From: Diadema setosum
Lineage: Eukaryota; Echinodermata; Echinoidea; Diadematoida; Diadematidae
Assembly (NCBI GenBank): GCA_033980235.1
Contig: CM067070.1
Location: 11,912,046-11,976,045 of the forward strand
Reading direction: 5' to 3'
Length of the DNA: 64,000 nt
Position 1 is the first letter of the stretch, and every line of letters begins with the position of its first letter. The translations under genes and the position numbers were made by a program. Below the pieces are notes generated by a model. The model did no database searches. It saw nothing but the letters and a program-made list of their open reading frames with translations, and was not told the DNA's origin. This document shows, one piece after another, positions 24,453-35,479 of this stretch.

Positions 24453-24598
24453 AAAGCCCATATCGACAATGTTGTTTTCATATTCTGCTTTTTGCTTTCG
24501 TATTTCAAAGCCCATATCGACAATTCATATCGACATCAATTTAAAGCTCATATCGACAATTATTGTTTTCATATTCTGCTTTTTCTTTGGTATTTCAC
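24453..24598 (+). repeat. Local tandem duplication
   Basis: A block of about 55 bp (24,453-24,507), starting AAAGCCCATATCGACAAT and containing TTTTCATATTCTGCTTTTT, recurs at 24,543-24,598 with few changes. A partial third copy of only the first 18 bases lies between them at 24,507-24,525, with an extra CATATCGACA. Confidence 0.8.
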
Positions 24599-24930
24599 TT
24601 TGATTACTATACCTGCAAAATCTCGTTTACTGAATCCAAAACTAATCATAGGTTTCCGGTTTGCAAGAGGTGAACAGCAAAATATAGATAAATAGATAAA
24701 TACATTCCATACTATATAAGGTAAACTTCTACCTTTCAGCAAATGGAGGAGAGATCAAGTATTTTGAGAAAAGCCTGATGAAATGTAATTGATTGGTTGT
24801 AACATTTGTCGAGGTGTGTGTAGGGATTCAAAAGAACCGGCTTCCACTAGCCCTTAGAATGACTGAGGATATTCTCAGAAAGGCAGACTGGGCACAGAGT
24901 ATGCAATAATGACTGAGGCTGGAGCGGGTC

Positions 24931-25219
24931 TAGGGCAATTACCACCCCCTAGGCAATTACCTCGGACCCTTCCCCTGACCCTAACCCTAATCCTAAACCT
25001 AAACCTAATCCTAACCCTATATAACCCAAATTCTATACCACAAACCTAACCCTAACCCTAATCCTAAACCTAAACCTAAACCTAATCCTCACCCTATATA
25101 ACCCAAACTCTATACCATAAACCTAACCCTAACCCCAATCTTTACTCTAACCTTATCACTAACCAGTATTTAGCCGGGGGGGGGGGGGGGGGTAATTGCC
25201 CTCTGGGGGTAATTGCCCT
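24931..25219. mobile_element. Small inverted-repeat element with telomere-like interior (copy 2)
   Basis: Ends TAGGGCAATTACC and GGTAATTGCCCT match copy 1 at 15,782-15,933. Each end holds a doubled motif (left: GGGCAATTACC then GGCAATTACC; right: GGTAATTGCCC then GGTAATTGCCC). The interior is a degenerate array of CCTAAC/CCTAAA with CCCTAACCCTAA stretches. It contains an internal tandem duplication of about 77 bp marked by AACCCAAATTCTATACCA near 25,023 and a variant near 25,100. The right inner end is a 17-G run (25,176-25,192). Confidence 0.75.
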
Positions 25220-26005
25220 GATACGGGATGTAGCATTCACTCCAGCAACATGAACGCTAGAGGCGCTGTTCAGATATTCACTTAGCGGAATCCCAGGTAT
25301 TAAAGATGAGAGTGGAAAGATTAAAAGGAAATTCCAAGCGATTTTTTTTTCTTTCTCATCGTGTAATATATAGATCGATAGTGCCATGTTTAGATTAATG
25401 TAGAGACTTGAGCAGATAAACCAGTATAATACTCTGAAACCCCCAAAACAAATTCGGGATAGGGTTCCTACAGTTAACAAGGATTATGACATAGGAGACT
25501 CACATATTCCATCAATGTAGCGATGTAATTCCACTGCAGTACCACTTGCTTAACAACTTCACCAGTCTGTGAAGAATTTATGCATGTTTTCTTCTTTTGC
25601 TCAAACTCCGTTTGAGCATCCAATCATGCATTCTTATGTGAACCTCCTGCCTGTCATCATCCTCGTCCATTGTGATTTGTTGTGAATTTTGGAAACATTT
25701 TCATTCTCATCGCAATCACTATGAATTCTGAAACTATAACCAAATTTAAAGATATGCTTAAGTCTAAAAATTATCCCAAAGCCTCCTTTAAGTCATGATC
25801 ACTATATGACTAACGGTTAACTAAACGTCGACCACGACGTGATCACGTAAATATTCCATATTTATTTTGTCCTAATAAAATCAGGAAAATCTACTTTTCA
25901 TCATTAATCAAAAATAGGCAGACTTGAATTTTCTTTCCTGACTGAAATAATATCTCATTTGGTTTATGCGGGGAACAAACAAAAACCAAAAATCATTGAA
26001 GTTTG
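25220..26005. other. Non-coding stretch, nothing recognised
   Basis: Unique AT-rich sequence. The 112-codon minus frame at 25,142-25,480 begins inside the G-run element and has no domain. Confidence 0.45.
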
Positions 26006-26035
26006 CACACAAACACACACACACATACACACACA

Positions 26036-26122
<87 letters not shown>
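26006..26122. repeat. Compound (CA)n(TA)n microsatellite
   Basis: CA repeats at 26,006-26,067 with two TA interruptions switch to pure TA at 26,067-26,122. Confidence 0.95.
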
Positions 26123-26124
<2 letters not shown>

Positions 26125-26126
<2 letters not shown>

Positions 26127-29100
26127 GCACTAAATATGAAACAAGAGCAAGGAAAAAATTATGACTTTCTCTACGGAATTAGGACAAGGAATAAGAACGA
26201 GACATCCTACCATATCCTGTTTACGCCATTCCACTCCTAAAACTAACGGCCAATGAAAACAAGCTGAATTACGAGTATGATAAAGGATTACATACTATAA
26301 AAAATAAACAAGCAATAATGAACTCTTTCTTGAGTGAATAACTATGATTTAACAATGCAAAAATATATCAAACAACAGAAAACACCCTCACTGTCTTAGT
26401 GCACAAATGAGGAATACATATCAGGTGGACTTTAATGTAAGAATAATCACCTTATTCATTTGCGGATGTGAGTCTAAACTTTAAAATTCCTGCCAACTCA
26501 TAGACCGCCATTAGAAATCACTCAGATTAAATGAGAGGGGAAAACTGAAAACACGGCAAACGGGTCATGCCTCATGATTATTACAATCTAATCGGCATGA
26601 AATATTTAAACAGAGAGGGGAGTGTTTCAATGCTTTTACAATCTTACAATTTTAATGCATTCCCCATTGATACCATTTGCAGAAATGGAATATCAATTCA
26701 CATGTGGTATTACACGATCTGGATGATGGAAATATTTGTGATAAAAGAAGCAGTATGTCAAAAATACTGCTTACTAAAGAGAAATATAAGTGAAATAAAT
26801 TATTCAACACGTATTAACTTAGATAGTTTCTATTAAATCAGTAAAAGTAATTGTCGAACCCAAAATTAGTATAATTGTCAGTGAATTGGTGGAAATGGTA
26901 AAGGGGACAGCATGTAGAAGATTCTTTTAACTTCTGCTGACTAAACAAGAATAAAGTTGAATAAGAAATCATTAAACCAATATTATTTTACTGCGGTTTA
27001 AATCAATTCCATTTATTGAAAAATTTCAAGTTGGTAATGTCAAACTTGACATCTTCTTTTACAGTGCCAATACTAATAATAACTATGGAATGTTTCACAA
27101 AGAATCTGACTCCAAGGTCCTTGTTTCCTGGTATTCCTGGTAATATTTTGTAGATTAATTGTTGCATGAAAAGAAAAATCACAGGTATTTTTGAATAGAA
27201 CATTTTCTATAGCAACAGCCAATCAGGGAGCAGGATTTTTGTTGTTACCATGACGATTGTCTCTCCAGGAAGAATTGCTTTCATAGCAACGTTTTTATTG
27301 TTGTTGTTGTTGTTTTTTTAATGTGACCCAGGTCGTAGGAATCACCACAGTTGAATTTGTTTTTCTGAAGGTCCTATGTATTTGATTATCGTTGACTGGT
27401 AAAGAAGAAGAAAATCACGCCAGTTATAATACATCACGCACATGAGTGTAATTCTCATTCATAACGTACAAAGTTGTGCATCAAAAGAGTAATAAGGGGT
27501 TCGGTCACACAACATTTATGAGCAAGTTCTTTCTATTTTTCTTGTTGCAAATCCTTTTCTAATCTAAAATGTATTTATAAGTGTAGACCAGGATGAATGA
27601 TGATGAAACATAGTCACGTGAGCTTGCCTGAAATAAAGGTAAATAGCGTGTTCACATTGATAACTTTGATCAATGTGAATATAGCGGAAGGGCAAGAAAT
27701 GTTTGTGTGGAATAACAAGGGAATAACAACGGAAACTGGCCCCAAGCACCGGATAACTCATGAATCGCAGTTGTGCGGGTGCTTCTAGATTTTTAGATTT
27801 CAATCAAATATCATTGTGAATCATCATCGTGAGTCAGGGAATATACACTGTACTCGCGTAGATCTTAACCAAAATCAAAGTTCAGAAATGTTACACTTTA
27901 GCGATAAGAACGTCTTTGATGCCATGCAAAAATGAAAGGTAAATAATTTAAAAAAAAGTTTTATTCTCAGCTGAGTTTGCAAATGTTACAATTCATACAT
28001 CTAGGCCACTGTGTCTTACTTTTTTTCCACATGTTGTTATCATGCTTGTTATTTGTTACATTGGCTCGGTATAGGAAACATGTTTTTACCGGATGGATGT
28101 TTCCGCCCGTTAGTGTAGGAAGCCACATCATGGAGAAAGATAGGGGGAGAAGCGAGAAGGTGGGGGTGGGAGGGAGGAAGGATAGGAGAGCACTTAGAAG
28201 GGTCGGTGGGGTGGGGTGCTCCTGCATGCAAGTGGTGCCTGGAACCAACTTCCAGGTCAGCACTTACGGGCGCTCAATACATCGAGTACGCCGGAAGTAC
28301 TTAACACTCCTCATTTTCATATAAATCATTCGGTTTTGAAAAATAAATGCATAATGCAGTCCCGCTGTCTTTGAGTTTCTCTTGTTGTATCATATTTGTT
28401 GTTGGTGTGGTTTTTGTTGGTGGTGGTTAGTGTTTCATCGAGGGTTTTCTTCTACAAAAGCACATACATTCCTTAAGCCGCTATGTACGTCATATTCCTG
28501 ATCGGAAGTGGGAGCGGAAAAAAAAGAAAAAATGTCAGCTTATGTAGAATGAGGAGAAAGCAAAAAGCGGACAGGCAATCACATAAACTACAAAACATTT
28601 TCAGAAGAGGAGAAGATAGGATAAGAACGAAGCAATTGGAGACTTGAATATAAGGTTTTACGTTATTGCAGGATAAACTTTGCAGTCGTTGAAAGTTTAT
28701 CCTTGAGAACATCCGGCATGGAAAATCTTGTTAGTTTGTCAAAGTATTGGCACAGTTCGTTTAGCTAAACATCTTTATAACAGTTTTTTTTTTGTCCTGT
28801 GCATGCGCGATAGGTATCAACCGTGCGTGCTAAATTGTCGACTGGTACCACACATCCTTCCACAAGGATTCCACTACTATGCATGTCATTGCGTGCTTGT
28901 TTTAGACGTTGATCGGCTTCTTTAAAAAACAAAAACATAAAAAACATAAAAATCTTTCATTCTTTGAAAAGAAACAAATTCATAGTTGATCCTTGGTGAT
29001 GCCGATCTGTATTACAATGTCACGTCTGTGCTCGCTCAGTGAAAAGATTCGGCCGTGTGTGCTGGCGGAGAGTCGGTAATTATCCGTGACATTGTATTCA

Positions 29101-30960
29101 GGAGCAACAAGGTTCGGGAGCCGTTCCTCAATACCTACTGCCGATCATTAGAAGGTTGATTATAAGAGGATATGCACACCATTATGCCATGGATAATTGA
29201 AATGTGTATACAATATCTAGGCGTATCAACAGGCTATATACGAATAAAACAGCGGGCAACAGAAAATACTCCGCTGGAGTTTGACCTAGATCGATCCGCA
29301 CACAACGATGTCAAATTGATAGGCCAACGCGATTTTACGCCGTCTTTTAAAAGATTACGGTCTCTCGCAACGTGATAAATGCGTCGACCTCTTGAACGCC
29401 TAGGTCTCCAACATCTACGGCCTGCTATACGTCCTCCTTCCCAACAGTGACAAAAAGAAGGAAGCGAAAGAAAAAAAAAATAACTGAAAGACGTGGCTCA
29501 CATCTGGGGACAAATCCTCCCCTGCCGAAGAAGAGCTCAACGTGTGGAAAACCAGTCGCAAGCGCGAACCGCCATCATTTTTCTTACTCTCCCGTCACTC
29601 CCGCCATACGGAAAAGGTATTCGCGGGGTGGTAAGTGATGCGTTTCTGCCCTCCGTCTCCGTTCTAATCACCATGGCGATTTGTCAGAGGTAGATACACC
29701 ACGTGTCGCCGTGTCATCGGCAATTATTCCCGTGGGACATCAAGAAATGATGTCAGACAATAATGAAAGAGAGAAAGAGAAAGAAAAAAATATCTTACGC
29801 CGAGGGTGTAGTATGATTATACAGCATCACGGAGAGGAGACAAAAGTGATACGAATTGCTACAATTTCTCCTGTCTGGATATGTGTTTTTATGTCGGTCA
29901 CTTTTTTTTTTTTTTTGGTACAAAGAAATAAAGAACTAGGCACGCCAAAAAAACGGTGCGTGTGCTGCTGATGAACTGCAAAATATCATGGAGGACGGAT
30001 ACCATCCAGCTCTGGCGTAAAATACAAACAAACAAACAAACAACAAATGGACGTCTGTCTTGGCAACTTTTACGTGAAGGACATGACCGGTTTACAGCTG
30101 TTCGTAACATCATTGTACAGGGCGTTTTATTACACAAAACAAAATAGATGGCAAGTTACGTACTGCTTCATGTGCCCGTCACACACCATGTGCTGATGTT
30201 ACGCAAATTTAGTCATTATCATCCCAATGTGACTCGTTATAAACCCAAAGTACAATTTCGATCTTTCTACCTTTTTTTTCTCTCTCTCTCTCCCCTTCTC
30301 TTCCTCCATGATATTATGCTCTCCCTTGCATTTATCTTTTTTTCTTTCTCTCTCTCAGACTCAAACGGTTCTTAGACATCGTCACATGCCGCTGCTTTTT
30401 TTAAGTTATTTTCCTAATCATCAATTATTTTCCTGAAAGCAAGATATTATTCAGAGCGGTAAAGGTACAGATGTGAGTTTCTTCACTTTGTCTCCCTCTA
30501 CAAATTAATTTGTTAGGATCGCAACTTAGATAGGATCCACTGGGACTCGAACCTTCCAACATTCTTTCCGGGCAGCAGCGATCTGCACAGATTGTCAGGA
30601 TCTACTTTGAAATTGAAAGACACCTGTGTACCCCTAATTATCTAACTAACTTGCAGTGACATAGAGCTTATTATTTAAAACATAGAAGCCGACAACGTTC
30701 GTGTTTAGTGATGAGTTCATACAGGCATGCAACTCTCACACAAAAACACAACAAAACTATAAAACACAATCACATATTAAGTACATTTACACAGGGGTCG
30801 AAGCCTGCAAAAAATAGACTATTCTCCCTGACGTGGAGAAATTTTATTTGCTCTTACTTATTAAACTTATGTACCATATCATATCTTTCTGTCTAAGCCT
30901 AGGGCACTGTCGTAATTGTACGCCTATCAGGTGGGACTGACGCTCCTTTCAAAACGGTTT
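26125..30960. other. Long non-coding stretch, no supported gene
   Basis: Only short frames without domains. A (TTG)n tract lies at 27,297-27,315, purine-rich DNA with GGAGGAAGG at 28,135-28,190, and CT-rich DNA at 30,270-30,360. A palindrome containing a TCF/Lef-like site lies at 27,651-27,679. A GC-richer segment at 29,290-29,640 has no identifiable coding signal. Confidence 0.4.
27651..27679. promoter_or_regulatory. Palindrome with TCF/Lef-like core
   Basis: TTCACATTGAT (27,651-27,661) is inverted exactly at 27,669-27,679 across a 7-base spacer. The right half includes CTTTGATCAA, which fits the TCF/Lef consensus CTTTGATC. It is a sequence match only; function is inferred. Confidence 0.25.
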
Positions 30961-31027
30961 GGATAACCTGATAGTCTGGGTGCCAGAGGCTGAACCTTGT
31001 TTTACCGTCCACCCAATGTTTTTTTAT

Positions 31028-33010
31028 GGTTTTACCCTATTTCGGGGGTGCTGAATCCGAATCTGGATGATGCAACTCTTGCATCCTTGAGGATTTCGAG
31101 ATATTCAAGATGGCCGCCAAAATGGCCGCCCGAACTGGAAATTCCCACGTATTTCCTTCTAAATGGTGAGATATTGAAAACAATTCATGGTTTTACCCTA
31201 TTTCGAGGGTGCTGAATCCGAATCGGGATGATGAAACTCTTGCATCCTTGAGGGTTTCGAGATATTCAAGATGGCCGCCAAAATGGCTGCCAAAACCGAA
31301 AATTCCCACGTATTTCCTTCTAAATGGTGTGAAATTGAAAATGATTGATAATTCTATCCTATTTGGAAGGTGCTGAATCCGAATATGAATGATGCAACTC
31401 ATGCATCCATGAAGTTTTTGAGATATTCAAGATGGCCGCCAAAATGGCCGCGCCAATTAAAACCAGAAATTCCCATGTATTTCCTTCTAAATGGTGAGAA
31501 ATTGAAAACAATTGGTGGTTTTACCCTATTTCGAGGGAGCTGAATCCGAAACTGGATGATGCAACTCTTCCATCCATGAAGTTTTTGAGATATTCAAGAT
31601 GGCCGCCAAAATGGCCGCCAATTAAAAATGGGAATTCCCACGTATTTCCTTCTAAATGGTGAGATATGGAAAACAATTGATGGTTTTGCCCTATTTCGAG
31701 GGTGCTGAATCCGAATCTGGATGATGCAACTCATGCATCCATGAAGTTTTCGAGATATTCAAGATGGCCGCCAAAATGGCCGTGCCAATTAAAACCGGAA
31801 ATTCCCATGTATTTCCTTCTAAATGGTGAGAAATTGAAAACAATTGATGGTTTTACCCTATTTCGAGGGTGCTGAATCCGAATCTGGATGATGCAACTCT
31901 TGCATCCATGAAGTTTTCGAGATATTCAAGATGGCCGCCAAAATGGCCACCAATCAAAACCGGAATTTCCCAGGTATTTCCTTCTAAATGGTGAGATATG
32001 GAAAACAATTGATGGTTTTACCCTATTTCGAGGGTGCTGAATCCGAATCTGGATGATGCAACTCTTGCTTCCTTGAGGATTTTTGAGATATTCAATATGG
32101 CTGCCAAAATGGCCGCCAAAACCGAAAATTCCCTCGTATTTCCTTCTAAATGGTGAGAAATTGAAAACAATTGATGGTTTTGCCCTATTTCGAGGGTGCT
32201 GAATGAGAATCTGGATGTTGCAACTCCTGCATTGTTGAAGATTTTGAGATATTCAATATGGCCGCCAGAATGGCCACCCAAAACGGAAGTTCCCATATAT
32301 TGAAAGCCATTGGTGGTTTTTATCTTATTTTGAGTGTGCTGAATCCGAAGCTCAGGATACAACTCTTGCATCCTTAAGGGTTTTGAGATGATAAAGATGG
32401 TCGCCAAAAATGACTGCCAAAAACGGAAATTCATATGTAGACCCCCTATTTCCTTCTAAATGGTGTAAAATATAAAACAGTTGGTGGTCTTACACTATTT
32501 TGAGTTTGCTGAATTTGAAGCTCCAGGATACAGCTCTTGCTTCCTTGAGGGTTTTGAGATAATAAAGATGGCCGCCAGAATGGCCCCTAAATGGCCGTTA
32601 AAAAACGAAATGTTCCATGTAAGCCCTCTGTTACCTTCTAAATGGTGTAAAATTGAAAACATTTGGCGGTTTTACTCTATTTCGAGGGTGCTGAGTCCGA
32701 ACCTGGTTGATGCAACTTTCGTTTTCTTTTTAAGGATTTTTGAGATGTCCAAGATGACCGCCAATATAACTGTCAAAAATTGGAAAATTTTAGACCCTAT
32801 TCAGCACCCTCGAAACTTGGTTGTTGAAATTGATCCATTCCTTAGGGTTTTTAGACGACCAAGATGACAGCCAAAGTAAGTGGCAGAATTCCAATGTTAA
32901 TATATTTTTTCTTAATGGTAAAAGTTTTACAATAAATTGATGGTCTTACCCTATTACGGGGGTGCTGAAGGTCTTTGAAGGTTTTGGGACATCTAAAATG
33001 TCCTGTATGA
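31028..33010 (+). repeat. Left-arm tandem array, about 12 units of ~165 bp
   Basis: Unit starts fall near 31,028, 31,190, 31,352, 31,516, 31,681, 31,846, 32,013, 32,175, 32,314, 32,487, 32,669 and 32,800. Units 1-7 are very similar. From unit 8 the sequence drifts (GATGGTCGCC, GATGACCGCC, GATGACAGCC) and spacing becomes irregular. Reverse frames such as 32,018-32,434 are only the repeat. Confidence 0.9.
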
Positions 33011-33400
33011 ACGGAAACTCCTTAACATTTTCTTATACACTGTACTTAAATTATTACCTTCCATGTTGTCGTTTGTTTTTTTACTCAATTTTTTTCGCGT
33101 TACCTGTGATATGACTGTCCCCTCGTGTGTGTTTGTAATATATTATATATACGTATACATATTATACATACCTTTATACACATATATAATGTTACATCAT
33201 AATTGAAAAAAAAAAATTGAAGCATAACTATGAAAATGTCCCACTCGTGTCTTCAACAATGTCATCAAGACCATCAATATAAACCAAATAACCAATTTGA
33301 GTGTTCATGGATGAAGAGATTAAAACTGCTCATGGATTAAGACAGGTAATATTGGGTAATTTCAGTACACTTCTCTACATCACTATCACAATATGATATG
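33011..33400. other. Spacer between the foldback arms
   Basis: About 390 bp of AT-rich sequence without the unit motif. It contains (TA/TATACA) tracts at 33,138-33,192 and a 10-A run, and no coding frame. It would be the loop of the folded element. Confidence 0.7.
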
Positions 33401-34230
33401 TTTTCCATATCTCACCATTAAGAAGGAAATACGTGGGAAATTCCGGTTTATTTGGCGGCCATTTTGGCGGCCATCTTGAATATCTCAAAAACTTCATGGA
33501 TGCAAGAGTTGCATCATCCAGATTCGGATTCAGCACCCTCGAAATAGGGCAAGTCCATCAATTGTTTTCCATATCTCACCATTTAGAAGGAAATACGTGG
33601 GAATTCCCATTTTTAATTGGCGGCCATTTTGGCGGCCATCTTGAATATCTCAAAAACTTCATGGATGCAAGAGTTGCATCATCCAGTTTCGGATTCAGCA
33701 CCCTCGAAATAGGGTAAAACCATCAATTATTTTCAATTTCTCACAATTTAGAAGGAAATACATGGGAATTTCTGGATTTAATTGGTGCGGCCATTTTGGC
33801 GGCCATCTTGAATATCTCAAAAACTTCATGGATGCATAAGTTGCATCATCCATATTCGGATTCAGCACCTTCCAAATAGGATAGAATTATCAATTATTTT
33901 CAATTTCACACCATTTAGAAGGAAATACGTGGGAATTTTCGGTTTTGGTGGCCATTTTGGCGGCCATCTTGAATATCTCAAAACCCTCAAGGATGCAAGA
34001 GTTGCATCATCCAGATTTGGATTCAGCACCCTCGAAATAGGGTAAAACTGTCGATTGTTTTCAATATATCACCATTTAGAAGGAAATACGTGGGAATTTC
34101 CAGTTCGGGCGGCCATTTTGGCGGCCATCTTGAATATCTCAAAATCCTCAAGGATGCAAGAGTTGCATCATCCAGATTCGGATTCAGCACCCCCGAAATA
34201 GGGTAAAACCATCAAAAAACATTGGGTGGA
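33401..34230 (-). repeat. Right-arm tandem array, 5 units of ~165 bp in reverse orientation
   Basis: The GGCGGCCATCTTGAATATCT block appears five times, near 33,460, 33,628, 33,798, 33,960 and 34,122. Read on the minus strand, the order of unit variants from the outside inward is the same as units 1-5 of the left arm. The + frame at 33,433-33,717 is repeat translation. Confidence 0.9.
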
Positions 34231-34279
34231 CGGTAAAACAAGGTTAGGCCCAAAAAGTCGCTTTGGCACCCAGACTATG

Positions 34280-35040
34280 ACAAGCTTTCGCGTTTCTCGC
34301 AGAGGACAGTGGCCGGAAGTTCATCTTATGTATTGCCCTCATACGGGTCAGGGTTTAAGACAGTCACAAAGTCTCATAAACACAACGGACATAGTCATAG
34401 ACACACAATATAATGTACCCATGTATCACAAATAATTGTCATTATTCAGCGCCGAAAGGGTACTGAATAATGAATAATAATTAGAATTTCCCACACAATC
34501 CCTTACTCTCAACAATTACAATATGGTATTCGTAACAGGTAGCTGTTTATGTGCAGTACAACCATCTATATCACGTTTTGTTTATGTGTGATTATGGACA
34601 TCATTCTATCACGTTTTGTTTGTGACGTCATTCTATATAATATGTAAGGGCGTTCCTCTAAGGATTGATCAAGTGAGTAAACAAACAAACAGATGAAAAA
34701 GATGCACTCGGATCAGCCAGATTTGGCTTAAGATGGGGTCGGGTTGCTCTTCCCACCCACCCAACACACTCAAGTCGCTATAACCGGGCCTTTGTGGGTC
34801 AAGCATGCCCAATGTGTGGGAGGGAGAAGGACTCGAACTCGGACTCTTCCGACGCGAGAAACACTCCAAGTTTCCAGGTAGCACCTGATATGTTTGTATA
34901 TTACATTATATCCACAACACGCACACCCACCCACGCACACACACACACACACACCCACATTCACACATCAACGTAAGTTACATTTTTTTTTATATATAGT
35001 ATGTGACAATATGTTTAATAAATGAAGACAGAATAAACTG
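34280..35040. other. Non-coding stretch with a possible SINE remnant
   Basis: At 34,829-34,840 the minus strand reads GAGTTCGAGTCC, a good box B. A matching box A is only weakly present, so a tRNA-derived remnant is possible over about 34,720-34,890 but unproven. A short (CA)n tract lies at 34,932-34,960. Confidence 0.25.
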
Positions 35041-35058
35041 ACCAGAAAGAATATAATT

Positions 35059-35134
35059 TATTAGTGGAAAAATGAGCAAAGAAAACGGCATTCCCGATGG
35101 AATCCCATTTTCTTAGCTCATTTTTCCACTAATA
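35059..35134. repeat. 76-bp near-perfect hairpin
   Basis: The arm from 35,059 to 35,094 pairs with 35,099-35,134 around CGAT, with two or three mismatches. The outer 19 bp (TATTAGTGGAAAAATGAGC and its complement) are perfect. Length and pairing are similar to an animal pre-miRNA, though a 4-base loop is small for one. It could also be a minimal foldback repeat; (TA)n follows at 35,237. Confidence 0.65.
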
Positions 35135-35236
35135 TATTTACATCATAGAAATATATTCACCTTTACACATTTCCATAATAAAGATGTATATAATCGTGAG
35201 GACGTATTTTAATCATATCTACATATGTATATAATA

Positions 35237-35238
35237 TA

Positions 35239-35293
<55 letters not shown>

Positions 35294-35305
35294 AGATATA
35301 TATAT
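35237..35305. repeat. (TA)n followed by (GATATA)n
   Basis: Pure TA to about 35,274, then five copies of the hexamer GATATA. A second (TA)n lies at 35,451-35,477. Confidence 0.9.
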
Positions 35306-35446
35306 TATCAGGTATTATGTGGTTTTTATACAAGCACATTTAATTTGCATACGTGCACATGAAATATACATAAATCAGAAAAAATATGAATATATTGTTA
35401 TTGATATATAGTTTCTATGATATAAATATTTATACAAATATATATC

Positions 35447-35477
<31 letters not shown>

Positions 35478-35479
35478 TG

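Larger units (their letters stand above)
30971..34278. mobile_element. 3.3-kb foldback element with arrayed ~165-bp units in both arms
   Basis: Terminal inverted repeats begin ATAGTCTGGGTGCC (30,971-30,984) and end GGCACCCAGACTAT (34,265-34,278). Next come matching blocks, ACCTTGTTTTACCGTCCACC on the left and its complement near 34,217-34,246. Each arm then holds tandem units of about 162-168 bp. A unit starts TTTTACCCTATTTCGAGGG, goes through GATGATGCAACTC and AAGATGGCCGCCAAAATGGC, and ends TTCCTTCTAAATGGTGAG. The left arm has about 12 units (31,028 to about 33,010), degrading toward the centre; the right arm has 5 (about 33,402-34,215, opposite orientation). A unique AT-rich spacer separates them. 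No transposase frame is present, so it is non-autonomous. TGA flanks both outer ends if the termini are trimmed by one base, but that is too short to prove a target duplication. Confidence 0.85.

Noticed and set aside
29400..29440. 5S rRNA-like words (CATCTACGGCCTGCTATAC)
   Set aside because: Only a short resemblance to the 5S start; the rest of the gene and its internal control region are absent.
30530..30600. tRNA-like segment with a GGTTCGAGTCC box B on the minus strand
   Set aside because: T-stem bases do not pair, box A is missing and no cloverleaf can be drawn.
32018..32434. 138-codon minus-strand frame
   Set aside because: It is the ~165-bp foldback unit read in reverse, with repeated peptide segments.
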